A stretch of 64,000 nucleotides of DNA from Antilocapra americana. Taxonomy: Eukaryota > Chordata > Mammalia > Artiodactyla > Antilocapridae. Made by a program: the position numbers and the translations under genes. The DNA lies in the NCBI GenBank assembly GCA_007570785.1, contig ML664161.1:11546927-11610926 (forward strand), written 5' to 3'. The notes beneath the pieces were generated by a model, which was not told the origin of the DNA, searched no databases, and saw nothing but the letters and a program-made list of their open reading frames with translations. Shown here one piece after another: positions 1 through 12,342 of this stretch; the first letter of the stretch is position 1, and every line of letters starts with the position of its first letter.

Positions 1-40
1 TACAGTGATTTTGAAGCCCAAGAAAATAAAATCTTACATT
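1..40 (-). mobile_element. BovB LINE fragment cut by the window edge
   Basis: The first 37-40 bases closely match bases 884-920 of the antisense BovB further right (shared core cagtgatttt..agcccaagaaaataaa). The match stops abruptly, as expected for the truncated 5' end of another antisense BovB copy that lies mostly outside the window. The match is short, so the family call rests on similarity to the neighbouring copy. Confidence 0.55.
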
Positions 41-693
41 TCATAAAAATTATGTATTGTCCCATAATATTCTCATCATTAAATATTACATAAGAAGTAA
101 GTCTATTTTCCTGGTTATAGAGTCACAAATTCTAATTTCAACTCTTCCCAGATATAGACAGTTGTGACTTTTTAACCTAAATTTACTACTTAATTAATCT
201 TTTAAAGTATAGTTTTACAAAAATAGCATCCAAAGTAATTTTGCAGGAAGTGGGTAGAGATACTTATATATGTAAAGAAACATATACTTGAAATCACAAT
301 ATCCATCTGTCTTACTGTTCAATTCAGTTCAGTTGCTCAGTCGTGTCCAACTCTTACCCCATGAAATCGCAGCACGCCAGGCCTCCTGGTCCATCACCAA
401 CTCCCTGAGTCCACCCAAACCCATGTCCATCGAGTTGTTGATGCCATCCAGCCAGCTCATCTTCTGTTGTCCCCTTCTCCTCCTGCCTTCAATCTTTCCC
501 ATCATCAGGGTCTTTTAAAACGAGTCAGCTCTTCCCATCAGGTGGCCAAAATATTGCAGTTTCAGCTTCAACATCAGTCCTTCCAGTGAACACCCCGGAC
601 TGATCTCCTTTAGGATGGACTGGTTGGATCTCCATGCAGTTCAAGGATGCTGAAGAGTCTTCTGCAACACCACATTTCAAAAGCATCAGTTCT

Positions 694-951
694 TCAGTGC
701 ACAGCTTTCTTCATAGACCAACTCTCACATCCATACATGATTACTGGAAAAACCATAGCCTTGACTATATGGATCTTTGCTGGCAAAGTAATGTCTCTGC
801 TTTTCAATATGCTGTCTAGGTTGGTCATAACTTTCCTTCCAAGGAGTAAGTGTCTTTTAATTTCATGGCTGCAGTCACCATCTGCAGTGATTTTGGAACC
901 CAGAAAATAAAGTCTGCCACTGTTTCTACTGTTTCCCCATGTATCTGCCAT
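694..951 (-). pseudogene. BovB ORF C-terminal region remnant
   Basis: This minus-strand frame of 85 codons contains SILKSRDITLPAKI and VIMYGCESWSMKKA, hallmark blocks of the BovB protein C-terminal to the reverse transcriptase. The same blocks recur at 30558-30815 and 35277-35402, which confirms the family. It belongs to the same element as the palm fragment at 1001-1511 but is not in one continuous frame with it. Confidence 0.88.
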
Positions 952-1000
952 GAAGTGATAGAACTGGATGCCATGATCTTAGTTTTCTGAATGTTGAGCT

Positions 1001-1511
1001 TTAAGCCAACTTTTCAGTCTCCTCTTTCACTTTCATCAAGAGGCTCTTTACTTCACTTTCTGCCATAAGGTTGGTGTCATCTGCATATCTGAGGTTATTG
1101 ACATTTCTCCTGGCAATCTTGATTCCAGCTTGAGCTTCTTCCGACCCAGTGTTTCTCAGGATGTACTCTGCATATAAGTTAAATAAGCAGGGTGACAATG
1201 TACAGCCTTGATGTATTCCTTTTCCTATTTGGAACCAGTCTGTTGTTCCATGTCCAGTTCTAACTGTTGCTTCCTGAGCTGCATACATATTTCTCAAGAC
1301 ACAGGTCAGGTGGTCTGGTATTCCCATCTCTTTCAGAATTTTCCAGTTTATTGTGATCCACACAGTCAATGGCTTTGGAATAGTCAATAAAAGCAGAAAT
1401 AGATGTTTTACTGGTACTCTCTTGCTTTTTTGATGATCCATCAGATGTTGGCAATTTTATCTCTGGTTCCTCTGACTTTTCTAAAACCAGCTTGAACATC
1501 TGGAAGTTCAC
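1001..1511 (-). pseudogene. BovB reverse-transcriptase palm, frameshifted remnant
   Basis: Two overlapping minus-strand frames carry the conserved palm blocks of an RTE-clade reverse transcriptase. One frame (about 1511-1260) holds FIDYSKAIDCVDHNKL, the motif A region with its aspartates. The other (about 1375-1001) holds the blocks QGCTLSPCLFNLYAEYI and LRYADDTNLMAES. The catalytic YADD is intact at 1076-1087. A frameshift between motif A and the following block, and the missing N-terminal endonuclease, make it non-coding. The live protein would copy its own RNA at a nicked chromosomal site. I see no sign of host use. Confidence 0.9.
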
Positions 1512-2031
1512 AGTTCACATATTGCTGAAGCCTGACTCGGAGAATTTTAAGCATTACTTTAGTAGCGTGTGAGATGAATGCAGTTGTGCGGTAGTTTGAG
1601 CATTCTTTGGCATTGCTTTTCTTTGGGATTGGACTGAAAACTGACCCTTTTCATAGCTGTGGCTACTGCTGAGTTTTCCAAATTTGCTGGCATATTGAGT
1701 GCAGCACTTCCACAGCGTCATCTTTCAGGATTTGAAATAGCTCAACTGGAATTCCATCACCTTCACTAGCTTTGTTTGTAGTGTTGCTTCCTAAGGTCCA
1801 CTTGACTTCACATTCCAGGATGCCTGGCTCTAGGTGAGTGATCACACCATCGTGATTATCTAGGTAATGAAGATCTTTTTTGTACAGTTCTGTGTATTCT
1901 TGCCACCTCTTCTTAATATCTTCTGCTCCTGTTAGGTCTCTGCCATTTCAGTCCTTTATTGAGCCCATCTTTGCATGAAATGGTATCTCTACTTCTTGGT
2001 ATCTACTATGTGGTATCTCTACTTCTTACTG

Positions 2032-2815
2032 AAGTCAAGTCAATTTGATAATTTCATTTACTTAGATCTCTGATGCCATGGTTGATACATGTACAGGGGT
2101 TGAAAGTGCCAGTTGTGAAAATGTAAATTATTGAAGAGTATTTTAGAGAGAATTTATGGAATTCAGACTTACATATTATGTGGCAAGTATTAACCTAACA
2201 TGTACAGAGAATGTCATTTCAGATAATTTGGGCAATTTTTCAACCATTCTTAAAATATTTTTATGATAAATTATGTGAGGTATAATACTTGATAGAGTTT
2301 CTGAGAAATACATGAGGCCTATTTCTATAGTGCTACCCTAGAAGCACTGGGAGAATGTGATTAAGAGGCCTAATATTCACCCTCTAAGTAAAAGACACAG
2401 AAGTTAGCAGTTACACGTGTGCTGTGGGATACATGTTTTATTAACAAATGGGTTCCTAGTACTATTTCCTCAATTACAGGCGTAATTTATCTTCAGACAT
2501 ACTATCTTGGACTATAGCTTTGATCTGAAGCCAAATAACAGTACCTAATTTCAAGTTCAGTTTCAGGTCTTGATATCTCCTGGAGAAGAAAATCTGAGTC
2601 TATCAAGTAGATCCTGAATGGTAGCCTGGCCAACTGCAAAGTCCGCAGTCCTCCTGGCACACATTTCCAGGCAGGTCAGAAAGGCATTATGCTGGAGGAT
2701 TTGGTGGGTAATGAGAGACTTGGTATATGTACATCTGTAAACATAATTAGGGGAATGGGCCGATCTAAGTGATTAAGATATTTTAGCATACATATCAGCA
2801 TAGAATTCAGTAATG
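2032..2815. other. Unique AT-rich DNA, no gene seen
   Basis: I recognise no repeat family and no open frame with protein-like composition here. The stretch around 2560-2720 is less AT-rich than its surroundings but has no identifiable feature. Confidence 0.5.
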
Positions 2816-3051
2816 GGGCTTCCCTGGTGACAGAGCTGGTAAAGAATCTGCCTGCAATGAGGAACCTGCTTATAATGCAGGGGACCCAGATTCAATCCCT
2901 TGATTGGGAAGAACCCCTAGAGAAGGAAGTGGCAACCCACTCCAGTATTCTTGCCTGGAAAATCTTGTTGACAGAGGAACTTGACGGGCTACTTATGCTA
3001 CTCATGGAGTCACAGGAGTCAACCATGACTTGGCAGCTAAACCACCACCAC
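2816..3051 (+). mobile_element. Bov-tA SINE, near full length
   Basis: It starts with the tRNA-derived head gggcttccctggtgac and continues through the body (caacccactccagtattctt, then the gacagaggaac and atggagtcacagg blocks). It ends in a short accaccacca tail. The head contains an extra segment around 2850-2880 relative to other copies in the window. It is transcribed by polymerase III in principle and mobilised by BovB enzymes, with which it shares its 3' end. Confidence 0.92.
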
Positions 3052-3434
3052 TAAGCATGGACTTTACACTATGACCCATATATAACCTTAGGACTAGCAC
3101 CTTTGCAGAGGAACAAGAGACCAGAAATGTTCACTTAAGTATCCTCTGTTATGGGAAGGAAGTAGATATCTGATACATGACTCTCTTGGAGATTTCACTT
3201 AAATGTGGATTCTGATTCAGCAGGGCTCATGTGGGGCCTGAGATTCTGCCTAGGTGATGGTGATATTTTTGGTCTTAGACCAATCTTTGTATTGCATGGC
3301 TCTAAGAGAAATGTTTTATCCTCTTTTGATTCCTCTTTTCAATTTCTTTCAGAAAAGGAAGATATTAGATATCAAAAGAGATACATAACATATTATATCT
3401 GTGTATGTCCTTTGAACTATATACTTTAACTCAT

Positions 3435-3550
3435 TCAGACTCCATTTACTCATCTTTAAAACAAGTGATAATTCTTACCTTGTTGTAGAGTAGGTGAGAG
3501 ATAATGTATATGTGAAATACCTAGAACAGATCCTGGTCCTTTCTAAGTGA
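3435..3550 (+). mobile_element. MIR SINE fragment
   Basis: The order 'ctccatttactcatctttaaaa', 'aattcttaccttgttgtagagtaggtgag' and 'acctagaacagatcctgg' follows the right half of the MIR consensus. The copy is old and diverged, and boundaries are approximate. Confidence 0.6.
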
Positions 3551-6500
3551 CACCCACCCAACAGTAGTTACCAGAGTACTTATTACATAAAAGAAAATGA
3601 GAGAGTTCAACTAAAATAAGTTGTGACTGATCATTTGAACCCACACTCAAAAAATAACTCAAAAGGAGACTCTCAGGATGAAACATAAATATAGAAAAGT
3701 ATCAGGGCTTATGCAAATAAAGTGAACACAATCTTGTTAGATATTTATGTTAAGGAAGATGCTAGAGAGATATGTCTAGAATTTCCAAGGAAATATTGAA
3801 AACTCAAAAGAAACTTATCCATTGGTTGATAAATTGTATTTGGAAATACATATGGTCAATTCCAAGTTTATTATTTTTAGTGTGGTTTGTTGACAGAGTA
3901 AGGCAGCATTGGTGGCAATTTATCCAAAATGCATTTCATGAGAAATGTTTCAAAAAAAAGTTAGTGTGTATTATCCCAGAAATAAGAAAGTTAGAGAATT
4001 GGAGGGTGGAATAGATCAGAGAACTCTATCAAATAGATAAAGGAATAGTCTTACTCCTGGTGGCAAAACTGAGACTGACAGAAATTATAGGTTGTTAGAT
4101 TTATGCTTAATATAACAAAGCTATTTCTCATTGCTCATGTTTCCCAAAAAAGGACCAGTTTCCTTACAATGTAAATCCTTATTGTAGAACGTGTAAGCAA
4201 ATGCTTTGTGACCTCAGTGTAAGGATGTTTTAGACCAGGCTTATGGTAACACCAGCGAGCTGGGCTAGGTCCTTCAAATCTAAATTCTAACTCTAAAGTC
4301 TCGTATTTTAATACAGAAGATATTAGTCCAGAAATAGTCAAGAATTACTCCCTAATTGATTTGACAGGCATCAACAGGAATTATTGTTTTCTTTAATGCC
4401 TTTAAGAGTTTTATAGCAGTAAGAAGACCCAATAATCTGTAGTATTTTTTAGTTTTCTGACATACTTGTTTGCACATTATCTCGTTTAAAGTAGCTTTTA
4501 AAATTTATTAATTTTAGTTTTTATTTAAGAATTTTAAATTAATTTACCTCTTTTGATTTACCTATTTACAACTTTCCCAAAGTATGAGGTGAAAATATAC
4601 AATGTTCACATTTTAAGCATTGATTTTTGAATCTTGACAACATTTTGTAGAGAATAGTTGAAGCTCTTAAATTCTTTTAAGGATGGCTTTTGTTGACCTA
4701 TTGAAAGAATCATTTTATGTGAAAAATCTTTAAAATGATACATATATCATATATATATATGAAATTTATATCTATCTGTATCAATCAATACATATTTATT
4801 CACTAATATTTTGGGTTCATTAATTTGATTCATACATTCCATCTTCCTTGTATCACTCACATTCATATGATATGCAATTTTGTTAATTTCATAGTGAAAC
4901 AAAATTCAAGAAAATTATGAAGTAATGTGGATAAAAAAATGCTCTGAGTTTCTCTCCACCTCTTCCCCAACCATTACTGTATGTCAGTGAGGAATGCTTT
5001 CAACTAGTTGCAAGTATCTTTCTATGGCTTATGTAAGTTCCTTCCTCCCTTTCTTCCTTCCCTCTCTCCAACTTTTTGTCTTTCCTTCTTATCTTTCTTC
5101 ATCCTCTGTCTCACTAAACAAGAAATCTGGCCTTAACTGACATATGTAATTAGAGTAGTGACATTCCCTGTGAACTAGTGGTGGCTTTTTCCTTATAGTC
5201 ACAAATGGCTGCTACAGGTTCAAATGTTAGGATCATATTCTAATGATACCTGCTTTGTTTATGAGGAAAGCAGAACTTTCCTACTTGCCACCAATTAATG
5301 TATATTTACATCTCATTGGTCAGAACTGTATCAGATAACCACATAAATTTGCAACAATTTTAGCATATCCCACCCTATAGTGAATTCTCACAATGGAGAA
5401 GTGTCTGGATATGTATGTTGGGTCATTAAAGCAACAGTATCTTTCCAGTCTCTTTTTCACAGTCTTGTCTTTATTCATTCATTCTGAAGGTTTTGACATA
5501 ATTTTCATAGACAAAGCTCCTCCTTTTTATACTCATATTTTATCAAGATTTATAAAAATTAAGTTACATATTTACAATGTTATTTAAGGCTTTCAAATTA
5601 ATATTTTGAAGATAAATACAATTGACTTTTGACAGGCATATAGCTCATTGCTGAGACCCGAAGTACATGGATGTATTCCAGAACCACTAAGAGGTGGGAG
5701 ACTAGAATATTTCCTGGATATCAGTTAAATATATTTTAGAAGGAAATTTTCAGGTAATCCAAGGATAAAATTAAATGATGGCTGATTAAGGAAATGAAAA
5801 TGATCATTACTAGCTTTTTTTTATCATCATCAACATTACTTTTATTTTTTAATGTATAAGCTTTTGCATAACTGTCTTGGTATCATTTTTGAGTCTATAG
5901 GGAATATAATTATTAAAGTTTTTAAGATGTATATCCAAAAATTCATAATTTAAGTGAAATCTTTCAGTAATCCAAAATAGGTAATCACACTTAGCCATGG
6001 CTTCTTCAAAGGGCTAGTCTGTATCTTCCTCAGTTTTTGCCTCCGATAGTCAGTATATGTTGATATCTAACACGCAAAAAGTTCTCCCTAGAAGTTGTAT
6101 TGGATGATGATGGTGATGATGTTAGAATATTATACTGAGTGACATGGTACCACCTAAAGAGTCTTAAAGACTTTATTCTTATCAATTTCATGCTTAAAAA
6201 TACTCTATGCATTTATGTGAAGCAGTTCTCCTGCTCATTTGTCAGATGAAATGTCTGCCTTGGTGGTTTAGCATTCTAGGAAATAGGACTGCTTTACTAA
6301 GTTAAAATAAATGCCAAAATCTACCCACTTCCTGTATAATCAAAATTTCCTACACATTACTAAAATCCTATATTGTTTTATTGCAAGAAGGCCTACTGTC
6401 AGCAAAGACAACAAGAACATTTAATAATCTAATACGTGATAGTAAATAACTGTAAATGGGAAAAATATTGTGTGGGTTTTCTGTTAGAGACCAGAAAGCA

Positions 6501-7371
6501 TGTGTCATTTCCTTTTATAAATCAAAGAGATTCCTATTTCCTTTTATGTTAACAGCTGGTGTTGATGCTAGCTTTATTTAATTGTTACCATACTCTTTAT
6601 AACTTGAGGCAATAATTCTCTCAGTTTAAGTGAAATAGTTTTATCATCATTTTTTCTGCTTTATATATATTCATGAGATATGATTAACTTGTTTTAAAAA
6701 TTAAGCATCTTATTTTTTTATGTAGGTTGAAGGGAGTTTTTGTTTTAAACAGTCTAAATTCAGGGCAGATCACATACATAACATTAAAACTTTTGTCCCT
6801 GTTCCTTATGGTATTGCTGTATGCATATTTTTAAGGCTGTCAAAATTAGTCATTCTGTAGTAGTTATCTTACTTTGTATTAACAGAATTTATAGTTTAAT
6901 GGTAAAAATGTATGTGTCTAATAAACAGCACTAATAATTATCATTGTTCCAAATGTACTATAAGTTTTTTAAATTCTAGTTCTTCCAGAAAGCTTTGTTA
7001 AGTTTTTCAAACCATAAAGCTTTATATAGCTGGCAATAACAGAACTTTTCAGTGGTTATCCATACGCTATATCATGTAACCTAGTGCTTAAATGCTAATT
7101 GTTCTGGTCAACAATACAAGCAATCAATTGTATATCACATAACTTGGAATATAATTTTGCCTAAAATCATCACTTTTCTAGACATCTTCATGTCTAAAAA
7201 GTCATATTTAAATAAGAATTTTGACAAACTTGAGAATAAGTTTTAGAATTCATGTATTTTTTAATCAATATTCCTAAAGTTCATTGGTAGTAATATAGTA
7301 AAATGGTTAAAATTATGAAAGACCATTTTTCATGGATAAAATTTTTTGTAAGATACAAATACCATAAGCAT
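3551..7371. other. Long unique AT-rich stretch
   Basis: There is no recognisable gene or transposon in 3.8 kb. It holds only low-complexity DNA: a TA-rich run near 4739-4775 and a pyrimidine-rich tract at 5038-5111. Short open frames at 3772-4014, 4135-4341 and 5393-5587 have no motif and look like chance. Confidence 0.55.
5038..5111. repeat. Pyrimidine-rich (TTCC/CTTT) low-complexity tract
   Basis: Nearly pure C/T with repeated ttcc and cttt units on the + strand. No transposon is attached. Confidence 0.75.
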
Positions 7372-7380
7372 AATGACAAG

Positions 7381-7587
7381 TTGCTGTCTTTGTTTAGTCT
7401 CTAAGTCATGTCTGACTCTTTGTGACCCGTGGCCCGCCAGGCTCCTCTCTCCGTGGGGTTTCCCACACAAGAATACTGGAGTGGGTTGCCATTTTCTTTT
7501 CCAGGGGATCTTCTTGACCCACGTGTGAACCCATGCCTCCTTCATTGGCAAATGTATTCTTTATAGTAGAGCCCCCAGAGAAGCCTG
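7381..7587 (-). mobile_element. Bov-tA SINE, antisense
   Basis: Reverse complement of the Bov-tA consensus: body block 'gaatactggagtgggttgcc' in the middle and a degraded tRNA head at the right end (agagaagcc). A perfect 9-bp direct repeat aatgacaag flanks it (7372-7380 and 7588-7596), so the insertion limits are well defined. Confidence 0.93.
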
Positions 7588-7596
7588 AATGACAAG

Positions 7597-8276
7597 TGAG
7601 ACTTTAAAAAGAAAAGCATGAAACTCAAATATGTCTTTCTCTATTTCCTATTAATTCCTTGAATTCTACAAATTAAAAAAGCAAAGAATTTCATCTCAGT
7701 TTCTCGTCACATTCTGACTTTTTTGTTTTGCTTGATACTGATTGGATAATTTTCACCAACTTGACCGGAGAACTGCTTGCTGAAGTGCCTGGTGCAGAGC
7801 CAGAAGAGTCTCTACTGTATTATCTGCCAAGAATGTAGAAGAGAAAACTGACAGTCGAGGGACACTGCATGAAGTATTTCTGTGATTTCCAGGTCCAACG
7901 GGTCAGAATTATCTGGAGTCCTTGTACATATATATACAAAAAAACCTATCCCAGCTCCCAAGGATTTCATTTAGTGCTGCTAATGTGTACCTGGACATTT
8001 ACCTTTCTTTGTACATGAGTAATTTAATTTTAAGCACATTAAAGTTGTGAAAAGCATGCACATATTAATTCTCCATATTCTCTGGATTCTTTATGATACT
8101 AAATACTAAGAAAGCAACACTAGATTTGTTCCTATTTATATACTCTCACTTAGTTTAATACTTTGATGTGACTGTGAAGGACATTTCAGAGTACTGTACA
8201 AAGCAACCATTGAGGATTTTATATACTACATTGCTTAATGGTCTTGCAAACAAACACATACAAAATTACTTTCAGA
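7597..8276. other. Unique DNA, no gene seen
   Basis: There is no repeat match. The part from about 7740 to 7950 is more GC-balanced than its surroundings, but I see neither a splice-bounded open frame nor an RNA structure. Confidence 0.5.
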
Positions 8277-8513
8277 TTTTTTTTTTTTTTTGATTGAGCT
8301 GCACAGGCTTTCTCTAGTTGTGGTAAGCTAAGGCTATACTCTGCAGTGTGTGGGTTTCTCATTGTGTTGGTTTCTTTTGTTGTGGAGCATGGGCTCTAGG
8401 GTGCATGGACTTCAGTAGAATGGCATGTAGAATCTTCCTAGACCAGGGATGGAACCCATGTCCCTTGCCTTGGCAGGTGGATTCTTACCGACTCTACCAC
8501 CAGGGTAGTCCCT
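8277..8513 (-). mobile_element. CHR-type SINE (tRNA-Glu-derived), antisense
   Basis: It begins with a T-rich run (the poly-A tail read in reverse) and contains 'gttgtggagcatgggctcta' and 'accagggatggaacccatgt'. It ends with 'ctaccaccagggtagtcc', the reverse of the CHR SINE 5' end. This family is shared by whales, hippos and ruminants, so it is older than Bov-tA. Confidence 0.85.
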
Positions 8514-8639
8514 TAAAGAACTATTGACATGAATAAGTTTCCTTGAAAGGATGAATGATTATCATCTAATCAGAGCTATACAATCACTGTCTTTATATCT
8601 TTTTGCTTTGACTTACAGAACTGTTAGGTAGCCTCTAAG

Positions 8640-9220
8640 ATGGTCTCCCATGACCCTGCCTCTCAATCTTCATTCCCTTTTGTCATACTCTTCCCTTCAG
8701 TGTGGCTTGGCTAACTGACTTGTCTCTAACTGATAGGATACAGCTTGAGTAATGGAATGTCATTTCTGATATTCGGTTATAAAAATACTGCGGCTTCCAT
8801 CTTGCGTGTATTCTCTCAGTTGTACTGAGGAAAGTCAACAGCCATGCTGTAACCTGTCCTCTTGAGAGGGCTGTATGGCAGGGAGTTGAGGGTGACCACT
8901 AGACAGCAATTTAGTGAGGCACTGAATCTTGGAGTCCTTAGTTCAACAGCTTGGAAAGAACTAAATCTTGCCAACAGTATGTGAGTGGACTTGGAAGTAG
9001 AACTAGCTGTACTAATCTGTCAGATAGATCAAAGATCTTGAACAATATGCTGGCTGAAGTCTCCTAAGAGACTTAGAGCCTGAAGCCCCCAGCCTGTCAT
9101 GCTCGATTTTTGACCCACAGAAAGTATGAGACGTTTGATGTTTCAAGTTGCTGAGTTTGAGAGTACAAGCAATTTGTTTTACAATAATGGAAGACAATAT
9201 ATAAGCTAGGAGCTTCATTA
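8640..9220 (+). mobile_element. MLT1-like (MaLR) solo LTR, sense
   Basis: An ancient LTR recognised by block order: a 'gtgtggcttggctaactgac' block, 'cttccatcttg', 'tgagtggacttggaag', 'tgacccacagaaagtatgag' and the end block 'gtttcaagttgctgagttt'. I judge it closest to the MLT1J/K group from memory. No internal retroviral genes are attached. Confidence 0.6.
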
Positions 9221-9529
9221 ATCACCTCATCCCAGATTCTAGTCTCATTTCTTTGCTTTCTATGTGACCTATGATCTTTTCTTTTTCTTAGATATTTGAG
9301 TTATCCTAGGTAAAATTTTATTTTAAACCACTGAGTCCTTTTTTAAAAATAAGAGTATTATTAAGAGTAAAAACACTTGCACAAATAACTCATATTTTTT
9401 GTGCCTAACAAGTACAATGCTCATCCACATAATTTCTATCACTTAGTCTAAATAATAATTTTAAACTCATTTATTTCTATTGGGGAATCCATCATATTTT
9501 TTTCAGTAGAATTGGCTTTCTAGTGCTTA
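9221..9529. other. Unique AT-rich DNA
   Basis: I see no repeat, gene or regulatory site that I can support. Confidence 0.5.
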
Positions 9530-9725
9530 GACTAAAATCATCATACTAACACTAGATTAGATTCTCAACATTCTGGAAATTAGTATTTTTGTTTCATGGA
9601 TGAGTAATCTTATATCTAAAAAATAAGTTGAAGTGACTTACTCAGGATGAAATTACTGCTTGAACTGAGATCTGATGACTCAGTTCAAGTCATCAGTGCT
9701 TCTTTTATTACTTGACCATAGTGCT
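9530..9725 (-). mobile_element. MIR SINE, antisense
   Basis: Contains diverged 'gtttcatggatgagtaatc', 'aagtgacttactcaggatg' and the terminal 'ttacttgaccatagtgct', which follow the reverse MIR consensus. A small internal inverted pair (gatgactcagttcaagtcat) lies near 9673-9692. Confidence 0.6.
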
Positions 9726-10096
9726 AAATTTTAGAAGGAGATGCTCAGAAGACTTTTGAGAGATGAGAGACATCTTGCCTGAAGCTTGAACCTTGTCATG
9801 TATAGCTTCCAAAATGAGTAGCCCCTTTATACTAATATTTCAAAGCTGTTCTCAAATTTTCCATGATTCTTATATCATATTACCTATGAATAATGTCTCA
9901 CTGCTTAACAACTTTTATCTAAATCTTCAATGTCTACCTTTTCAGAAATGGCATCTATAAAAGTATTGTGCTATGGGTCTTCAAAGCAAAACATTAATTG
10001 TGTTAATTCATAGCATAAATAGAATTGTGGTTAGATCAGTTGTATAGAAAATGCTTTGGATTTGTTTTTCGATGCACAAAACAGAAGAAAAATTGA

Positions 10097-10311
10097 GTAG
10101 TGTGTGTGCTAAGTCACTTTAGTAATGTCCAACTCTTTGCAACCCTGTGGACTGGAGTCCACCAGACTTCATGGGATTCTCCAGGTAAGAATACTGGAGT
10201 GGATTTCCATGCCCTCCTCGAGGGTATCTTCCTGACCCAGGGACTGAACCCCTGTCTCTTATGTCTCCTGCACTGGCACGTGGTTCTTTACCAATATCGC
10301 CACCTGAGGAG
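10097..10311 (-). mobile_element. Bov-tA SINE, antisense, with 16-bp target duplication
   Basis: Reverse Bov-tA from the BovA tail at left to the tRNA head at right (ccacctgagga). The direct repeat acagaagaaaaattga (10081-10096) is matched with one mismatch at 10312-10327. This is one of the longest target-site duplications in the window. Confidence 0.94.
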
Positions 10312-10327
10312 ACAGAAGAAAAGTTGA

Positions 10328-11564
10328 AACAGAGTCATTATTCTGGTATAAAACTCACTGAATAAAAAGGCCCATCTGTAGGCATGGACCTCCTGTAAGA
10401 CTCTGAGGAAGCCATTTTGTTTGCTATGAATGAAAATCTAATGATACAATTTGTAAAAGAGTGTATTAAAAAGTATTAACTGATTCTCAGCACTCAGTAA
10501 TAGATTTCATATTTACACCCATGATCTTTGTACAAGAGATAGAAGTAGAATTTGTTTTGGCCTGAAATAAGTTAATATCCTTCACCTTCTTGTTCATTTC
10601 CCAAGCAGTGCCCACTTCTCTTATTAGTTTTATGTAAGTGCATCGAAATTTCTATAATATCACTCTGATTGTACTTGAAGGTGGACTTATTACACAAATA
10701 AATACCAAGGAGTCAGGGATTTGATTCACCATCACCATGTACCATTGCAGGTATTATACTCATTTCTTGTTTAAATAAACTTCCCCTGAACCCCCAGGCA
10801 TAAATTAAATCAAAGTAGTTTTAGAGCTCAAGGACAGAATAAGTCACTGCGGGAAAGTGGGACAAAGGAAATCAGACACGCCAGATGGAAGGTTCAGACT
10901 GGCCAGTATCTTTAAAATGTCAGCGCTGTATAAAAAGGCTTTGTGAGCCATCAATCAACTGTGGCTGTAGAAAAAAGCAGGTGGCTATAGAAATTAGTCT
11001 TTTTTTCCCTAAGCCTTAGAAAATTATTTTCAAGGTAGGCTGAATTTGAAGATACTTATGTACGTATAGCTAAAGAACTGAAGAAAAGAGAAATGGAGGA
11101 GGAAATTCTAGTAAGATCTTACTGACAAGTAACTCCTTGTTTTTATAAATATTAGTGTCTGGAGTTTAACAAAATCCCCTGTACTTATTTTATTCCTGTG
11201 TTGAGATTTGACCTATTTGATAACAAGCAAGATTTTAGCCTGACTTTCTTATATTTTTATTTATTTGTTTGAGAGAAAACTCAACAAACAATATGTTTCT
11301 GGTTGGATTGTGATAACCACTTCTTAATCCTATGGCAGTATCCATTAGTTTCAAAGTAAAACTGTAAACTGAAGCCTCTCGTTTTCAAGAAAAGAGGAGT
11401 CTCAAACAGTAATGTCCACAACAACCTTAATGATATACTAAAGCTCTTCCAAAAAAGCATATAGTAAACCGATTTTCATAGAGTGGAGGCATCTTTTTAC
11501 ATTTTTTACATCTTTTCACATTTACTCCCCCCAAAAATATGCTTAAACTTATCACTATTATTGT
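10328..11564. other. Unique DNA
   Basis: No repeat or gene is recognised. The interval 10840-10985 is GC-balanced and repeat-free and is listed as a weak candidate conserved element. Confidence 0.5.
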
Positions 11565-11720
11565 CTGAGTTTAATATTAGCATTTATACAACACTGTGTA
11601 TGCACCAGGCACTTGTGCTAAGTCATGAGCATATATTTATTTTAATTATTAAAACATTGCTTTGAGGCAGGTACTTATATTATTCCTATTAGGAAATGGA
11701 TAGTAAACAACCTGTATAAA
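11565..11720 (-). mobile_element. MIR SINE, antisense
   Basis: 'atgcaccaggcacttgtgct', then an 'atatatttattttaat' stretch and 'gaggcaggtacttatatta' follow the reverse MIR order (size class, totals, table-like 'ggtactattatt'). Confidence 0.65.
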
Positions 11721-11794
11721 AATCTTCTTTCTACACTGCATCCTTGTCCCATGGAGATTTTACTATTGTTGAAGCATGAAATGTTTGTATTATA

Positions 11795-12035
11795 TGGTGG
11801 TTCAGAGCACAAACTATGTGGTCACCTAGTTGTTTCAAATACTGGTTCTACTACTTCCTAGTTGTGAAGCCTTAGGTAATTGATCTGTCCCTACATTTGA
11901 GTTTCCTTGTGTATAAAGTGAAAATTGTTAGAGGATAATACTGAGAATTAAATGAGATAGAATCTATGAAACTACCTAGAATAGAACCTAGCACATAGTA
12001 TAAACTCCAAACATGTCATGTCTTTATTATTTGAA
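11795..12035 (+). mobile_element. MIR SINE, sense
   Basis: Nearly full-length MIR order: 'tggttcagagcac', 'actggttctactacttccta', 'gttgtgaagccttaggtaat', 'tgagaattaaatgagat', 'cctagcacatagtataaact'. It lies tail to tail with the antisense MIR just upstream. Confidence 0.75.
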
Positions 12036-12342
12036 TCTTTCTCAAGATTCACGAGCAAGAAATGCATAATTTCAGAAATCATTTGATTAATTATGTTTAA
12101 CAAGTTAATTATTAGAAGATTAAAAAAGATAAAAACATGTTTTCTGCATTCAAATATCAAGTAGAAATAATCATTACATGCAGAATGTATCATAATGTTT
12201 GCACTGCACTATGTAATATGCAAATAAAATAATAGCCTCTTACTAAATTGGTCTAATCAGGGATGATTTTCATCAAGAAGTAGATTTTTAGAGGTTAGTT
12301 TTAAGAATAAATTTATATATTTATATATGGAAATTTATATAT

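Larger units (their letters stand above)
318..2023 (-). mobile_element. BovB (RTE-type) LINE, 5'-truncated, antisense, about 1.7 kb
   Basis: The left end is the BovB 3' terminus read in reverse, beginning with the gttca/agttca-type tail. It runs through the C-terminal coding part and the reverse-transcriptase palm and stops in the segment between endonuclease and reverse transcriptase. The endonuclease and 5'UTR are missing, as usual for target-primed insertions that stop early. An 8-bp direct repeat tcttactg flanks it (310-317 and 2024-2031) and fits a target-site duplication. A 17-base direct repeat (1981-1997 and 2011-2027) lies at the 5' junction. It cannot move by itself. Confidence 0.93.

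Noticed and set aside
2816..2900. tRNA gene-like box A/box B pattern at Bov-tA heads
   Set aside because: These are SINE heads derived from tRNA. They lack an intact cloverleaf and anticodon context and occur in many copies.
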